From: Perkinsus marinus ATCC 50983
Lineage: Eukaryota; Perkinsozoa; Perkinsida; Perkinsidae
NCBI RefSeq assembly: GCF_000006405.1
Contig: NW_003206658.1
Span: 1,018,984-1,082,983, forward strand
DNA length: 64,000 nt
Reading direction: 5' to 3'
Both the position numbers and the translations under genes were made by a program. How positions within the stretch are numbered: position 1 is the stretch's first letter; the number at the start of each line of letters is the position of its first letter. Shown here piece by piece: positions 30,173 through 42,400 of this stretch. The notes under the pieces are model-generated. The model was given only the letters and a program-made list of their open reading frames with translations. It had not been told where the DNA came from and did no database searches.

Positions 30173-32263
30173 ATGAAGTGCCTCTCGTCAGTTCGCCCCA
30201 TGTCCCTGGCCTATTTCGTATCTTTCCTATGTGTGGCTGCTTGCCAGCAGAGTACTACTGTATCGCTTGAACAGTGGAAGTTACCATTGCGTAATGGTAG
30301 CAGTGTGGATACTATCACTAGCTCCCTAGGTCAGCTTGAACAGGAGCCTCCGATTGAATTCGAGCCGCCTCTTGCTTAGGCACTCTGAGGCATATTCAGA
30401 CGCTAAGACTTCAGCAAACAAACATGACAGGGTCGCAGTTTGGTGGCCTCAGTTCCATCATCGTCACACCGGATGGATCGGAAGTCCTCACTGTATCCGA
30501 CCGAGGGTACTCCTCTTTGATGGCAACTGGAAAGGTGCTTGTCATCAGGCTATTCGTGGGGATGAACCTTTCGTCGACTCGCGATGCTGTAGAGTATGAT
30601 GTTAAGGAGGCCTTGTTGTTCCCTATGCATGACCCACAAGGGCAGACCATACCATTCGGGTCTATTGAGGGTGAGTAGCGATGGTTAGGAGCAGTACGTC
30701 GCTCATACTAGGGGAGCAGAGGAGTGCATGAGATATCTCCTGGTGAACAACAGACAAGTGCTGCTGTCAAAGTACTTTCGATACCTAATAGTAGTATACT
30801 ATGAACCATCATCATCATAGGGCGCGTACTCTCGTTGGAGTATAGCCGACACTGGACCAAATCGTCTCAATACCCTAAACGCGGTGTTGTTGTAATTGTC
30901 AGGTGACGCGGAAGGCCTGACCGTGAATGGCAGGTATGAAGGTGGTGGTAAGGGCGAGTTGTACGTCAGCTATGAGGGAGATCATCGCGTGTTGAGGTAT
31001 GTGGTAGACGACGATAATGCTCTTGGATGGGGTGCCTCGCTAGATTCTTGGAAGGGGTCGGCTCGCCGAGGAGCACGAATTTGAATGTATCGAACCTTCT
31101 CACCAACTGCCCAAGCAATGGTGGACTGGAGGCCATACTCAAGCAACGTACCTTAGCTGGGTGTTGGCCTCATAAGTATCTTGCCAGAGCCGTCAGCAGG
31201 CAGGGACGGCTTACTACTAATGCTATGCGAGGAGCCTCCCATCTCGTCCACGACAGATCTACAGGGTCGGATGGTCCTTCCAGGCTGGGCGTACAATGAG
31301 ACCTCCAATGAGGTGAAGCGCTTCTTCGTTGAGGTAGTACTGGTAACTAGAGGATGTCGTTGATCCGAAACAGTGATCGTAAGATCTCTGGTGGATTTTG
31401 GGGGAAATTTTCGGACGAAAAGTTAGCTCAATGACGTATTCCGCGACCTTTACGCCATTAGTATAACATCTCACTGGCCGTGTGCCCACATATGGATTCC
31501 CATCCCTTCACAGTCCAATCAATCTTTCTTCCCGACGGACTTTGGAGAGCTCAACAATGGCGACCTTATGATCCTCTTCAGAAGGTGAGCCCTTCCTTGG
31601 TTGTATCCGGTCAGCTACCTTAGATTCGTCCCGAATGAGGGTAACGGGATGAGGATAGGGTATATCACGAAGGCAGAGCTACAAGAAGCCCTCGCTAAAG
31701 GGGAGACTATGAAGCCATTCATTATTGCGGAGATCTTTTCAAGAGATGGGTAAGAATTCTCTGAGAATACCACCGAGAGGGAAGGCTCGAATGAGTATCG
31801 AACGAGAGTTGATATTCTAAGACTTTTATTATAATAACAGTCGGAATAGTTGCATAAAATCGGCTTTGCAGCCTCACACTGTTATTTACTCTGTTTTTCA
31901 ATCGATCGCTGATAATGAGGTGTGGATGTTCTCGGCGATGATGAGTTTTGTGACAGGTATAATATTGATAATATGGAGGGCTTAGCCGTCAGAGATGATC
32001 CGCGTACAGGACGTATATTCGTTTATGTTATCAGCGATAATAACTACAACGAAGTGGGCTCTGGCGTTACTGATCTGTTGAGGTCATCGCAAGGATCAGG
32101 TCGGGCAAAAGACATTATTGTCAACGTTCGAATGGACAGCTACTGCCGCTACCCCTTCCTTGGCCGTCCCCTCACTGGTCCTCTACCGTGTCTTGTCTTA
32201 TCTCTTGCTCATTCCCGCTTGCTTGATCTGGTCAACCCTCCATTGAGCTGTGAATGTCTCTAG
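30173..32263 (+). CDS. secreted phytase-like (esterase-like activity of phytase domain) protein
   Basis: The first exon has a signal peptide (MSLAYFVSFLCVAACQQ). Then follow SQFGGLSSIIVTPDGSEVLT, VSDRGYSSLM; GDAEGLTVNGRY...GELYVSYEGDHRVLRYV; a segment NLLTNCPSNGGLEAI; and IDNMEGLAVRDDPRTGRIFV YVISDNNYN near the C-terminus. The order 'GLSS..DG....SDRG', 'DAEGL...SYEG..R..RY', 'NGGLEA', 'NMEGLAVR....SDNN' is the pattern of the phytase-like esterase domain (beta-propeller-like, often secreted). Whether it acts on phytate is unproven. Introns lie near 30672-30898 and 31085-31920 among others; joins are approximate. It stands within 20 kb of two phosphate transporters. Confidence 0.72.
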
Positions 32264-33700
32264 TCTTCGATCCCTCGGGTGCGCACATTTCAGTGTCACA
32301 CTCAGTGTGACGCTGAGAGTGTGGTATGATACAGTATCATACCAAACCCGAAACCCAATAAGTATCATTGATACTTATTGGATAAGACATCAACGAGGGA
32401 GTCCTTTATCGATCATTCTTTCCCCATATCACCAAGTCGTGAGCTACAGGCCTTTCATGCTATTATGTAGCGAGTCGCTACTAGTGACGTTAGCGGCTCC
32501 TATTGCTTCTGCAGACCATGGATGGCGTTGGGTTAGGTAAGGGATTGACGTCGAAGAACAGGGGAACTCTTTCGCCGTCTTTGTGGCGTAGTCGCCTGCT
32601 CAGTCTCAGAAAACGTGTTATACAGGGTGGTACAAAACGAGGTCCACGCCATGTAATTCCGCGGCGCGTGAAGTTGATGAACACAAATATGTATCATTCG
32701 CAAGCTCTCATTGAGCTCTTTGCAACGCGGTTTGTGATATTCGAATTGTGTACTGAGATGTCGTCAAACGTTAAGTCGGCTACATAGAGAAACTCTATCA
32801 GCATTGACATGGTTTTCATGAGAAATACTGTACGACTCGGTACTCCATGACATCTTGGTAGCGATGCGCTGAAGCGTCGGAAGTGGATCCTGAAGCGCGG
32901 AGGAAAGGAAGTACCTTGGCAGAGGGTATCTCACTCTGTGAACAATTTAGAAGACCTAAACTGAACCCTCCGGAGCTAATGCCCCATCGATGCGAGTCTA
33001 ACTAAACCGTGTTGTCCGTGTTGTTTATGCGGCTCAATAACAGTGTCGAGTGACGGATCAGATTTTCATATTCTTGTTCATAGTGGGGCGTAGCTTCCGC
33101 TTGTCTTTCTATCGTTCAAGTCAATTAGGTTGCAGAGTAACTGATCGTGGACGTCACCAGAAAACCTTCATCTTTTCGGTGGGAAAGTATATCGGATGAC
33201 AATGTGCCGATCTCCAAGAAAATCAATAGTCCACAAGAGAGTCTCGTGGAAGATGTTTCGGGACATTAAGCGCCGAATGATCCAGCTCAAATGAGATTCA
33301 CACGGATTTATGAAAGTTCGCTCTCGACAACAAGGTGGGTTAGTCGTCCCTCCCACACCGCGGATTAGAAGCATCCTCCGCTCGGACATCGTAGGGATGT
33401 TGGGACCATTGCTCTTATCGTGATCACATAACAGCAATGCAGAGTTATCTACTGTTCCTCTCTTGCCATGTTCCTCTATTGGACGAGTTGAGTTGGATTG
33501 GATTCAACTCATGGGAAGTGTACGTGTAGCGACAGAGCTCTCAATTTCCGAATGATCGACAAACAACGAGGAAGAGCAAGTGTTATCAGCAACTTATCGC
33601 ACCCCATATTCACGGATCGTCCATAGCGATTGACTGAACATAACGAAGTGGCAGAGAGAACTCAAGTATCCATGGTGAAACGGTAAACACCGTCATCATC
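32264..33700. other. gene-poor stretch with palindromes and an F2 copy
   Basis: No supported exon chain. Three adjacent palindromes lie at 32292-32381. An F2-like aattccgcggcgcgtgaag lies at 32655-32673. Short frames around 32503-32787 and 33168-33437 show no family features. Confidence 0.5.
32292..32381. repeat. three tandem short palindromes
   Basis: 32292-32314 is an almost perfect inverted repeat (agtgtcacac / gtgtgacgct). 32322-32344 is perfect (tggtatgatac, centre a, gtatcatacca). 32355-32381 is perfect (ccaataagtatca, centre t, tgatacttattgg). The three sequences are unrelated to each other. Confidence 0.9.
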
Positions 33701-33765
33701 ATTTGATGACTCATCGACATTAGAACCGCTCTCCAGAACACGTGAAATGTCCTGTATATCGATAG

Positions 33766-34436
33766 CTAGGCCTGAAGAGATGAGTTAGGGGATAACCCGA
33801 GACGAAACACACCGATTTCCGAATGGGAAGAGTTGGAATCATCGAGAGCATCCTCGGTGTTGGTATCTGTCCCCATCCATTCATCGCCATCATCATCATC
33901 ATTACGCACAGCAGGAACTGACATAACCGCTGCTGTGAAGTCCAGACTTAGCGCTATCTGATCATGGACTCTGCGAACACAGTCGGTATAGTAATTGGCT
34001 ACAGACGATCTAGCGCGAGGAGTTCTCCGTCTGGTAGAAGGGGGCCCATTAGGCGAGAGGTCAGCTACAAGGTCTTGCTCGGGGTTCTCATCTGAAGGAC
34101 ATTCGACCTCCCAACATGAAATGTTTTCGAAGGATACCTTCATCGTTACGGGAAACAGCGTTAGTAGAGAGGGGTGAGATGTCACAGGGAGCGGAGGAGG
34201 AGCCTATATAGGGTCTTTGTGGGTAGTAGGACCTCAGGGCGTCCCTCTAAAAAGGATACAGATAATCGAATGTATGCAGATAACATCACCCTTTGCAGCT
34301 CTTCATGCCTCAAACGGGCCATGGTCGTGTTTGGACGTGGACGGTCGTTGAGTAGGCCAAAAGGATGTTGAATCCTCTCATCCGGTAGAGGTGGTGATGG
34401 GCTTATCAGCCGAGTGATGAGGGGATTCAACTCCAT
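33766..34436 (-). CDS. hypothetical protein, probably two exons
   Basis: Two minus-strand frames in tandem. The upstream one (34436 down to about 34182) begins MELNPLITRLISPSPPLPDE. The downstream one (34185-33766) contains a basic patch (STRRRTPRARSSV) and an acidic tail (NDDDDGDEWMGTDTNTEDAL). Composition looks protein-like, but no domain is recognised and the splice is not proven. Confidence 0.35.
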
Positions 34437-34710
34437 CCTAATTCAGCTATGGAACTGTCCTCTTCAATCCGACCCAGGCTGTCCCACACTCAATCACTGG
34501 CTCTATCCACCGAGCGTTGTTCTTTTAACAAGATGCACACCACACAAATCAAAATTGAATCCCGTGAGGTAATCGTGAGTAGATACTTTAAGACGCCTCA
34601 AGTTTATGAAGCAGTTACGGTTACCTATAACACGGATCGAAGAGATATTAAGTAGGCCTTGAGCAAAATTCAGAAAAATCGGGACCAACCTTAACTCCCC
34701 CATCGTTCAA

Positions 34711-34795
34711 GAAAAGAGCCGGTTCGCTTTCCAGGGATCGATCCACGGACCTTTCGATCCGTAACACGGTGATCTACCAACTTAGCTGTCGGGCG
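34711..34795 (-). repeat. tRNA-like element with A and B boxes
   Basis: The minus strand reads agctaagttggtagatc (A-box region, like a D-arm) and, 30 nt on, gaaaggtccgtggatcgatcc (B-box region, 34734-34754), in the order of tRNA-Phe-like genes. A T-run (CTTTTC) follows. D-stem and acceptor do not pair, so it is called tRNA-derived. Confidence 0.6.
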
Positions 34796-34896
34796 AGGTG
34801 GCGAGCCACAGAGCACTTTTGGTGGCCCGGTCCCGTACGGCATACATTCGTGAAATACAGCGCGATAGTATAATAGATTTACACCGCGCAGGGTGG

Positions 34897-35245
34897 AAGT
34901 GTTTATTCTCACAGCGGCTGCAGCAGCAGCAGCTTCGTATGGCTGTTGTGGCTTTACGGCGAGCATCGCGGCGGGTATGGATCTACAACAGCAACTCTTG
35001 ACTGTTATGATCCAGATGGCTTTCGAGGAGGTGAGTGGAGATGATGGATGGTTGAGATGATATCTTGCATGGTAGGGTTTCGAGGGAGATAACTAGCTCG
35101 CACAGACGAGTGCCTCCCGCATGGGCGGCTAGTGGCGCTGATAATCCGCAGTCATGCAAGTTATTTGCATGTCTGCATGCATCAGCATATTTACTTGCAG
35201 CAAGTAAATATGCTGATGATGGGATGGAACCCGGGCTGTTCGCAT
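34897..35245 (+). repeat. dispersed repeat, copy 1
   Basis: About 90% identical to 40488-40901. Shared start: aagtgtttattctcacagcg; shared end: cccggg(c/t)tgttcgcat. Copy 1 lacks about 118 nt present in copy 2 (after gggagataacta) and carries an extra palindrome at 35180-35218. The shared part has an open frame ([20 protein letters not shown]) and a donor-like gaggtgagtgg. Confidence 0.85.
35180..35218. repeat. perfect 18-bp palindrome with 3-nt loop
   Basis: The arms catcagcatatttacttg and caagtaaatatgctgatg flank cag. Copy 2 of the surrounding repeat has only the right arm (as taaataggctggtgatg), so the left arm arose here, apparently by inverted copying. Confidence 0.92.
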
Positions 35246-35496
35246 ACAGTACAGGCAGGCATGCTGTTTACCGTGTTGAGGATACTGTAGGGATACGGCC
35301 TCCCCTGAATGGATACTTCTGTAGTAATAATATATATAATTGGTATTAACATACTCTATCCTATTCTATCTATAATAATTCTTTAGGAACCGCTTACCAT
35401 GGCACGACCGAAGTGTATACAAATTAATGTTAGGGTGGAAGCAAGTGAACTAATCCTAGTATCAATACTGTTACTATACCAATACGTAGAGTAGAG

Positions 35497-35826
35497 TTGG
35501 ACAGAGTTGTTAATAGTAGAGTTGGAAGTCGATTATTAAATTTTTTCACTGTGATGGAGGAGGTGGAAGCAAACGACCGATTGAAGCGGAGCGGGCTGAT
35601 AAGCAAGGCGAGAGTTGCTGTGGTGGAGGGACGTAAAAGGAGGCTCACTGGCATGTCATCGGTCCAACGGCTTGTACTATGGCGGGATATATCCCATCTG
35701 TCAATGTTTTATTATATTTTCAGGGATTCGGTTTGAGGCCTCCAACATTGAGTCGGCATATATCACGGATCAGTATAGGAGATACGACAGCTCCGGGAAC
35801 ATCTTCTTTAGGATTCAGCGATCTTG
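35497..35826 (+). CDS. possible small exons of unknown protein
   Basis: A frame at 35497-35736 reads NSRVGSRLLNFFTVMEEVEA. An overlapping one at 35728-35826 reads FEASNIESAYITDQYRRYDS and ends at a TGA. They might be the first exons of TOR or a separate short gene. No family recognised. Confidence 0.2.
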
Positions 35827-35895
35827 AAATTGTAATAATGCTGTCAGCCAAATTTTAGCTCCTCTGCAAGCAGCCCTTTCCCATTAGCTCCTTGT

Positions 35896-36388
<493 letters not shown>

Positions 36389-36479
36389 GGTTAGGGTGAA
36401 GTGCAGGGGAGTTGTAGTAGCCAACTTATGGTAGCTCTTGTTAGCGCACCACAGAATGGGGATTTAGTCTACTTTCTGA

Positions 36480-39400
36480 TTTCGGAATCCATTGAAGCAT
36501 CCTTCGTAGATTCGAGGCTTGGATGCCCTGGCGCCAGTGAGAGGTGATAGCACTCAAGTGATCGATCAGTCGTCATCTGACTTGCTGGGTGGTGTTCAGC
36601 TGGATGCGGATGTTAAAGATATCAAACCATGTTTCGATGCTATGTACTAGGAGGGTATCTGAGGTTCGCGCTCCTAGGATCTGAAATTAATGAATTCCTC
36701 TCCAGTTGTCATATCTCCTCGATGTGTGAAGGGGACGTGCCTTTCTATTGAGTACCACTCCTTTCCTACTTTGTGATGCCTCCTGGGTCTGTCAGGCCAC
36801 CGAGCTCCCAATTGGAAGGCAAAAGATACCAGGCTTGCTTGAGCTTGAAGGATATCGCCGCGAGCTCGCCGGAGCATTTCGCTCTATACAAACCAGTGTT
36901 TTTGCAGAGGGTATGGACAGTGATAATGGGAGAAGGGCATCGCATGGTAAGCAGTAGGTCCAGGGTTCAATCCCATCACTCTCCGTTTTTAGTCGACTCG
37001 TCGGGCTGCAGTGCTGGCATTGCAAGCATCGTTGCCTATAACTCCTCCTCTATATAACGAGCCTAAGGTGGAGCCGAGCGAGTGGTGCATCTGGACCATG
37101 GCTATTGTGGGAAGAACCCTTGATGACTCCATACGTGATGGAGGCCCTACTAACCCTGCTGTGAAGGCGATGGCTCTCACTATGCCTCGACCTTCGAAGA
37201 CTGAGGCGGCCATACAGGGAAGCCTCGCTGTTTTGGGGGCAATGGTGGATGTTGGAGGTGATAGTAGTGGGCAATTTCATGGCGCGGTGAAGACTCAAGA
37301 TCAGGTCCAACGGTGCGATCTGATTTATTGTATTGGTTGAGATTAACGTTGAGGTATCGTCGGTCAAAGTGGAGGAGTGTTGTCCAGGTGGTGGATAAGC
37401 TCTTGGCCACTTTCGCTCAAGCGAGTCCTGATGATTTTGCCACTTGTGCTGACGAAGCGATTGGGCATCTTATAACGGAAGCGGCCGGCTTGGAGGACTA
37501 CTGTGGTTCTGAAGGACGTCCGGTGGCTATTGAAGCGGTGAGGGTTGTGGGGATCGAACCGGCGGCCTCTTGGATGTTAGTATAACACGTTATCTGATCT
37601 GTTTGTTTTCAGCTCGCTCAAGTGTGTGTAGCCGAGGGAGAGGAGTACATAACCCCTTACGTAAAGGGTGTCGTCAGCTGTATCGAATCGATACTGTCAG
37701 ATGACGACGTGAGACTAGCAGTTGAGCGTAAAGCTAGTGGAGGTAGTAATGGTCCCTGTAAAGAGGCTGCCTATGGTACCTGTAGACACCTCACCCTCTG
37801 GTCGGACAGACGGACGCTATCGGCTGCATCAGAATACTCTAGAGTAAGTTCGGCGTGGTGTGGTACGGCTTTTAGTGGAGGAATCGGGTGCCCGGGCTAT
37901 GAGAGGTCGTATTTACAGATGCCTTGGTAAATTGGCGGAGACGATCTGTTCGGGGTTGTCGACATACTTTGAGGACGGCAGACTGGTGTATCTCATGTTC
38001 TCGGCGGGTCTTACTCCGGCTGTATTGGAAGCAGTTTGGGATTGTTGTTATTACTGTCCACAAGTGGTAGGCCATAGGGTTGGGTATTACTCAGCGATAG
38101 CATCCACCGTGGACGTAGAGGGTCTATGGTTTCGGGCTTTATAGGCCACATTAGTCATGGCTGGTCTTGTCTGATAGTAATGTAGAATTTAATACTCTTT
38201 TTCAGTGTGCACAGCTCCAAAACCGACTCCTGGATACGGTCACATCGATCCTTGAAGGCGCTACTGTATGCAAGACCTGTGGGGTCCCAGCTCCCGAACC
38301 AACGGTAGGGTAAATCCATGATAACACTATTCTCGTATTACTACTACTAATATCGATACGTCTGACCCTGTTATGAGCTATCCTAATGCCTCAGTGTTTA
38401 CTCTTATCTTAGGCTACCCGTCCACGTACTCTATCGATGATGTCAGCAGGTGAGGTGGTGGCTCTCTGAGAATCGTCCATATGGTTCCTATTAGGTTCGG
38501 CAGCACTCGAGGCACAGGCGGCCTCGGCTGTTCTGGCCATGAGAGCTCTGGTCAGCTTTGGGCCTTATGACCCCAGGGTCAAACCTTTCCTGTGCGATTC
38601 AGTATTGCGGTGAGTATCATAGCGGAGCGAAGCAAGTTTTTTAAACGAGATTTCGGTAGGTGTTTGGATCACCAGCATCCTCTTGTACGTAAGATGGCGG
38701 CGGAGACGATAACAAAGTTGTTGCTTCCTGTGGATCTCCCATCTGATGAAAAGGGTGAAAGAAAGTCGTCCTTTTCGGAGGAGGTGAGTAGTTTCATATT
38801 ATTCTAGCGGAGCGATGCGGATGGGAAATGATTTTAGACTCTGACAACAGACGAGTCTTCTGAATCTGTTGATGTCCAGCCGAATCGGAATAGGCAAATC
38901 GTTCTCTGTAAACCTCATCACATAGAGGCGATCTCCAGAGTTGTACAGCGACTACTAGTGCTGGCTGTAGCGGACACAGATCCTGATATTAGGTCGGTCC
39001 TGGGATTCGAACCCGGCTCACTCGAATCTGAATCGGCAGGTTCTCTGTGTTCGATGGCATCGATCGGCGTTTTGACCCCTTCCTGTCGGACCAGGTGTGT
39101 GTAGCTGCAATAACGCAGGTAGGTGTGGTCGTCGCTCTGAGGTTCGATCCCGGCAAGGGGGACTTCTTAGGCGTTAAATGATGAGTCACTGATTGTAAGG
39201 AAGGCGGCAGTGAAACTTCTTGGAAGACTCTGTCACCACAACCCAGCGTATGTCCTTCCAGCGTTGCGGAAGTTGCTCATACAGCTGCTAACTGAGTTGG
39301 AATATAACCATGTACGTTAGTCTGACGACCCAGGTTCAATTCCCACACAGTATTGAAGTCGATCATAGTCACCTTCGTCAGAGTGAATAGTCCATGTGTT

Positions 39401-42400
39401 CAGGCGGATAGAGGCGGCGAGGAAGCGGCGGAGCTATTATGTGATCTTCTATCGAAGGCAGGCAGTCATATGAGTCCATATGTCTTTGCCGTGGTGGAGG
39501 CTGTCGTTTCGAAACTCCGCAGACCTGAACCGGTGTCGCCAAGGTGGGAAAATGACGGGTGTTGGGATCGAACTCGGGTGATTGGATCGCTTGCAGGTAC
39601 ACCTCATTGCTCCTGGAAGCATTGGGTCAACTGAGTGATATATCCGGCCAGGCTATACTCTCTAGTGGATTGATTGATGAAATACTGCAGCTGCTCGTTG
39701 ACAATGTCCAGGTAGGTCTCGGGTTCGAATCTCGGTCCGTGCATATTCTCTCACAGGATATCCGATCGGGCGGCGAGGGTGACCTTGCAGTACAGTGGGA
39801 CAAAAAACGGGAAGTCACTTACCGGTAGGGATATCGTCATTTGTGTATAGTAATCGGATTATCGACCTACACGACTTAGTAGACTCAATATATACATGGG
39901 GTCTCAGGACGCTTTCCCGGCTGGTTGAGAACACTGGTTTGGTAGTAGTACCGTACGAGAAACACCCTCCATTGTTGCCATACATGATAGAGTTCCTCCG
40001 GGCTGATGCACAGCATTCAGGACATACAGCTGTTAGGCGACAGGTATGAATGCTGATGCTGGGGATCGAACCTGGTTGAATCGATTACCCACTCAGGCCA
40101 TACGAGCAATAGGCACCCTCGGCGCTCTCGACCCGACACGTTTCGATGCCCTCAAGCAGATCGCCACCACCATCCCAGTGATGGACTCTAGTGGGAGCGG
40201 GCAGCAGACTTCCCAACCCTTCCATGACTCGAGGCCTAGTAAGCCCCTCTTCATATGCTTGCCGGAGGGCATTCTGATAGTACTTGACTCGTACTCTTAT
40301 CCAACTTGATATCTGCTGGGATCCTGTTGTTCTCAGCAATTACAGGAGCAACAGTTGCCCAGAGTACGGCGATGACCTTATCACATTCCCATCACGCTGT
40401 AGTTGCCGCGGCGGTTACACAAGACTTGCCGTTTGAAGGGAAACAGTCCGTTGCAGGTTGGTGTTACTCCCCCGTCCACCCTCCGTAAAGTGTTTATTCT
40501 CACAGCGGCTGCAGCAGCACCGTATGCCTGTTGTGGCTTCACGGCGAGCATCGCGGCGGGTATGGATCTACAACAACAGCTCTTGACTGTTATGATCCAG
40601 ATGGCTTTCGAGGAGGTGAGTGGAGATGATGGATGGTTGAGATGATATCTTGCATGGTAGGGCTTCGAGGGAGATAACTATTGTGGAAGTGCTCGTAGTG
40701 GCCGGCAGGATCGGCAAGGTAGCCGGGGGACTTACTTATGCGTGGTGAAGATACCATTTCTTGGTGGCTAGGTGATGCTGATGTTAGACAGCAACGACTC
40801 GCACAGACGAGTGCCCCCGCATGGGCAGCCAGTGGCGCTGATAATCCGCAGACATGCAAGTAAATAGGCTGGTGATGGGATGGAACCCGGGTTGTTCGCA
40901 TTAAAGGCCAACATGGAGTCCGTTTAGGTGGTTGTACACGTCGCATGCTGTTGCAACATTATTGAGGATGCTGTGTGATACATCATTACCAAGCGATTAT
41001 CACAGCCATGTGGTGGATGCTCTTATGACCATATTCCAACACCTAGGCCGACAAGCCGGCGGCTGTGTGATGCCCTTCCTACCACAAATAATGAACTCGA
41101 TAATCTCGGTGGTCCAGAGGAGCCCAGCCGATAGCTCCATCGCCCACGAGAGGGCCCCGTTGTTGAGGCATCTGGCCTATCTTGTCAAAGTCGCTAATGC
41201 CAAGCAGATAGCTCCTTATCTCAAGTCTATATTCGATTTAGTGGCTGCGGTGTGGCCTCCGGAGAGCATAAGGGCTGCCGGTGAGTGTCGCCTCATACCA
41301 CTCCTCGGCCAAATCATTTTCTTCGCTCACGGGATCTACTCTATTAGGATGCTAATAATGTAACATTACTTGTCAGGTCATCCACCACCGCCGCCTCCTC
41401 CCCCGCCACCACCATCGCTACTTTCGGAGTCCGGCGGGCCAGTACAGAACTCCCAGTTGGTGATGGTCGCGGCGCTGCCCGGCTCATCCCCAGGGGCTTC
41501 GGATCGAGTTGACTTGATATTGGCTGCTTTAGCACTGCTAGAGGAAATATGCAAGCAACATCATCATGAGTCAAAGGTAGGTGGGGGGATTCGAACCGGG
41601 GACCTTTCCATTACCCACTTAGGTGTACATGGGACCCCTCGTTCCCCGAATCCTACACCTTCTATCTCCTAATAGGGGTTTGGGATACAGTAATCAAGAC
41701 CATGTGGTAGTCGCCAGTCGAGTGCTCTCCTCACTGGTCGTTTTCGGATCCACCATTACCGAGTTTATGCATCTCGTTATACCAACTCTTACTGATCTCT
41801 TCGATTACATGCCAACCACGTATGTGAATGAAAGTAAGCATATATTCGTCCTTTTCTGCCAGCCCCGGTCTGCTCTCCTCCATTTCAGATTCCCCAGCGG
41901 TGCCTCCCCCTGTGCACATTCGTGTGAAAGCTATCAAAGTCGTCGGAGCATTGTCTAAGCAAGTACCCTTCGCCCAGTTCTCCGGTCGTATTACCCATCC
42001 TCTGGTCCGGATCATCGACAACGACACGGCTCCACTAGAACTGAAGCGCGTTGCCCTAGAGTGTCTCGGGCAGTTAGCACGATCGTTTGGCGAAGGTTTT
42101 GCTATCTACGCCCCTCTTATCAACCGTACTTGCATCCGACAGGGGCTGCCTGCTCTTTTCAATACCCCCGAGGGAAAGGACGAATGCAGAGTATTCAACA
42201 GTCTCAACGCCTCCCCTAGAGTGTCGATGGGTGGCATGCGATCAAGGAGCATCTCCGAAGGCTTGGATTTACGAGGCATACCTGATACTACAGTAGCTCC
42301 GGGCTCTCAGGTAGGGCAAACACCACAACAAGAAGAAGAACTCAGTACAGTTCATAAAGTGTGTTTAGGTATGCAGCTTTGTACCGGATCACCCAGCATT

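Noticed and set aside
36927-36985. Possible tRNA spanning a TOR exon/intron border (ggaga ... tctcc could pair)
   Set aside because: The left part is coding for conserved TOR sequence and the body is about 15 nt too short for a tRNA.
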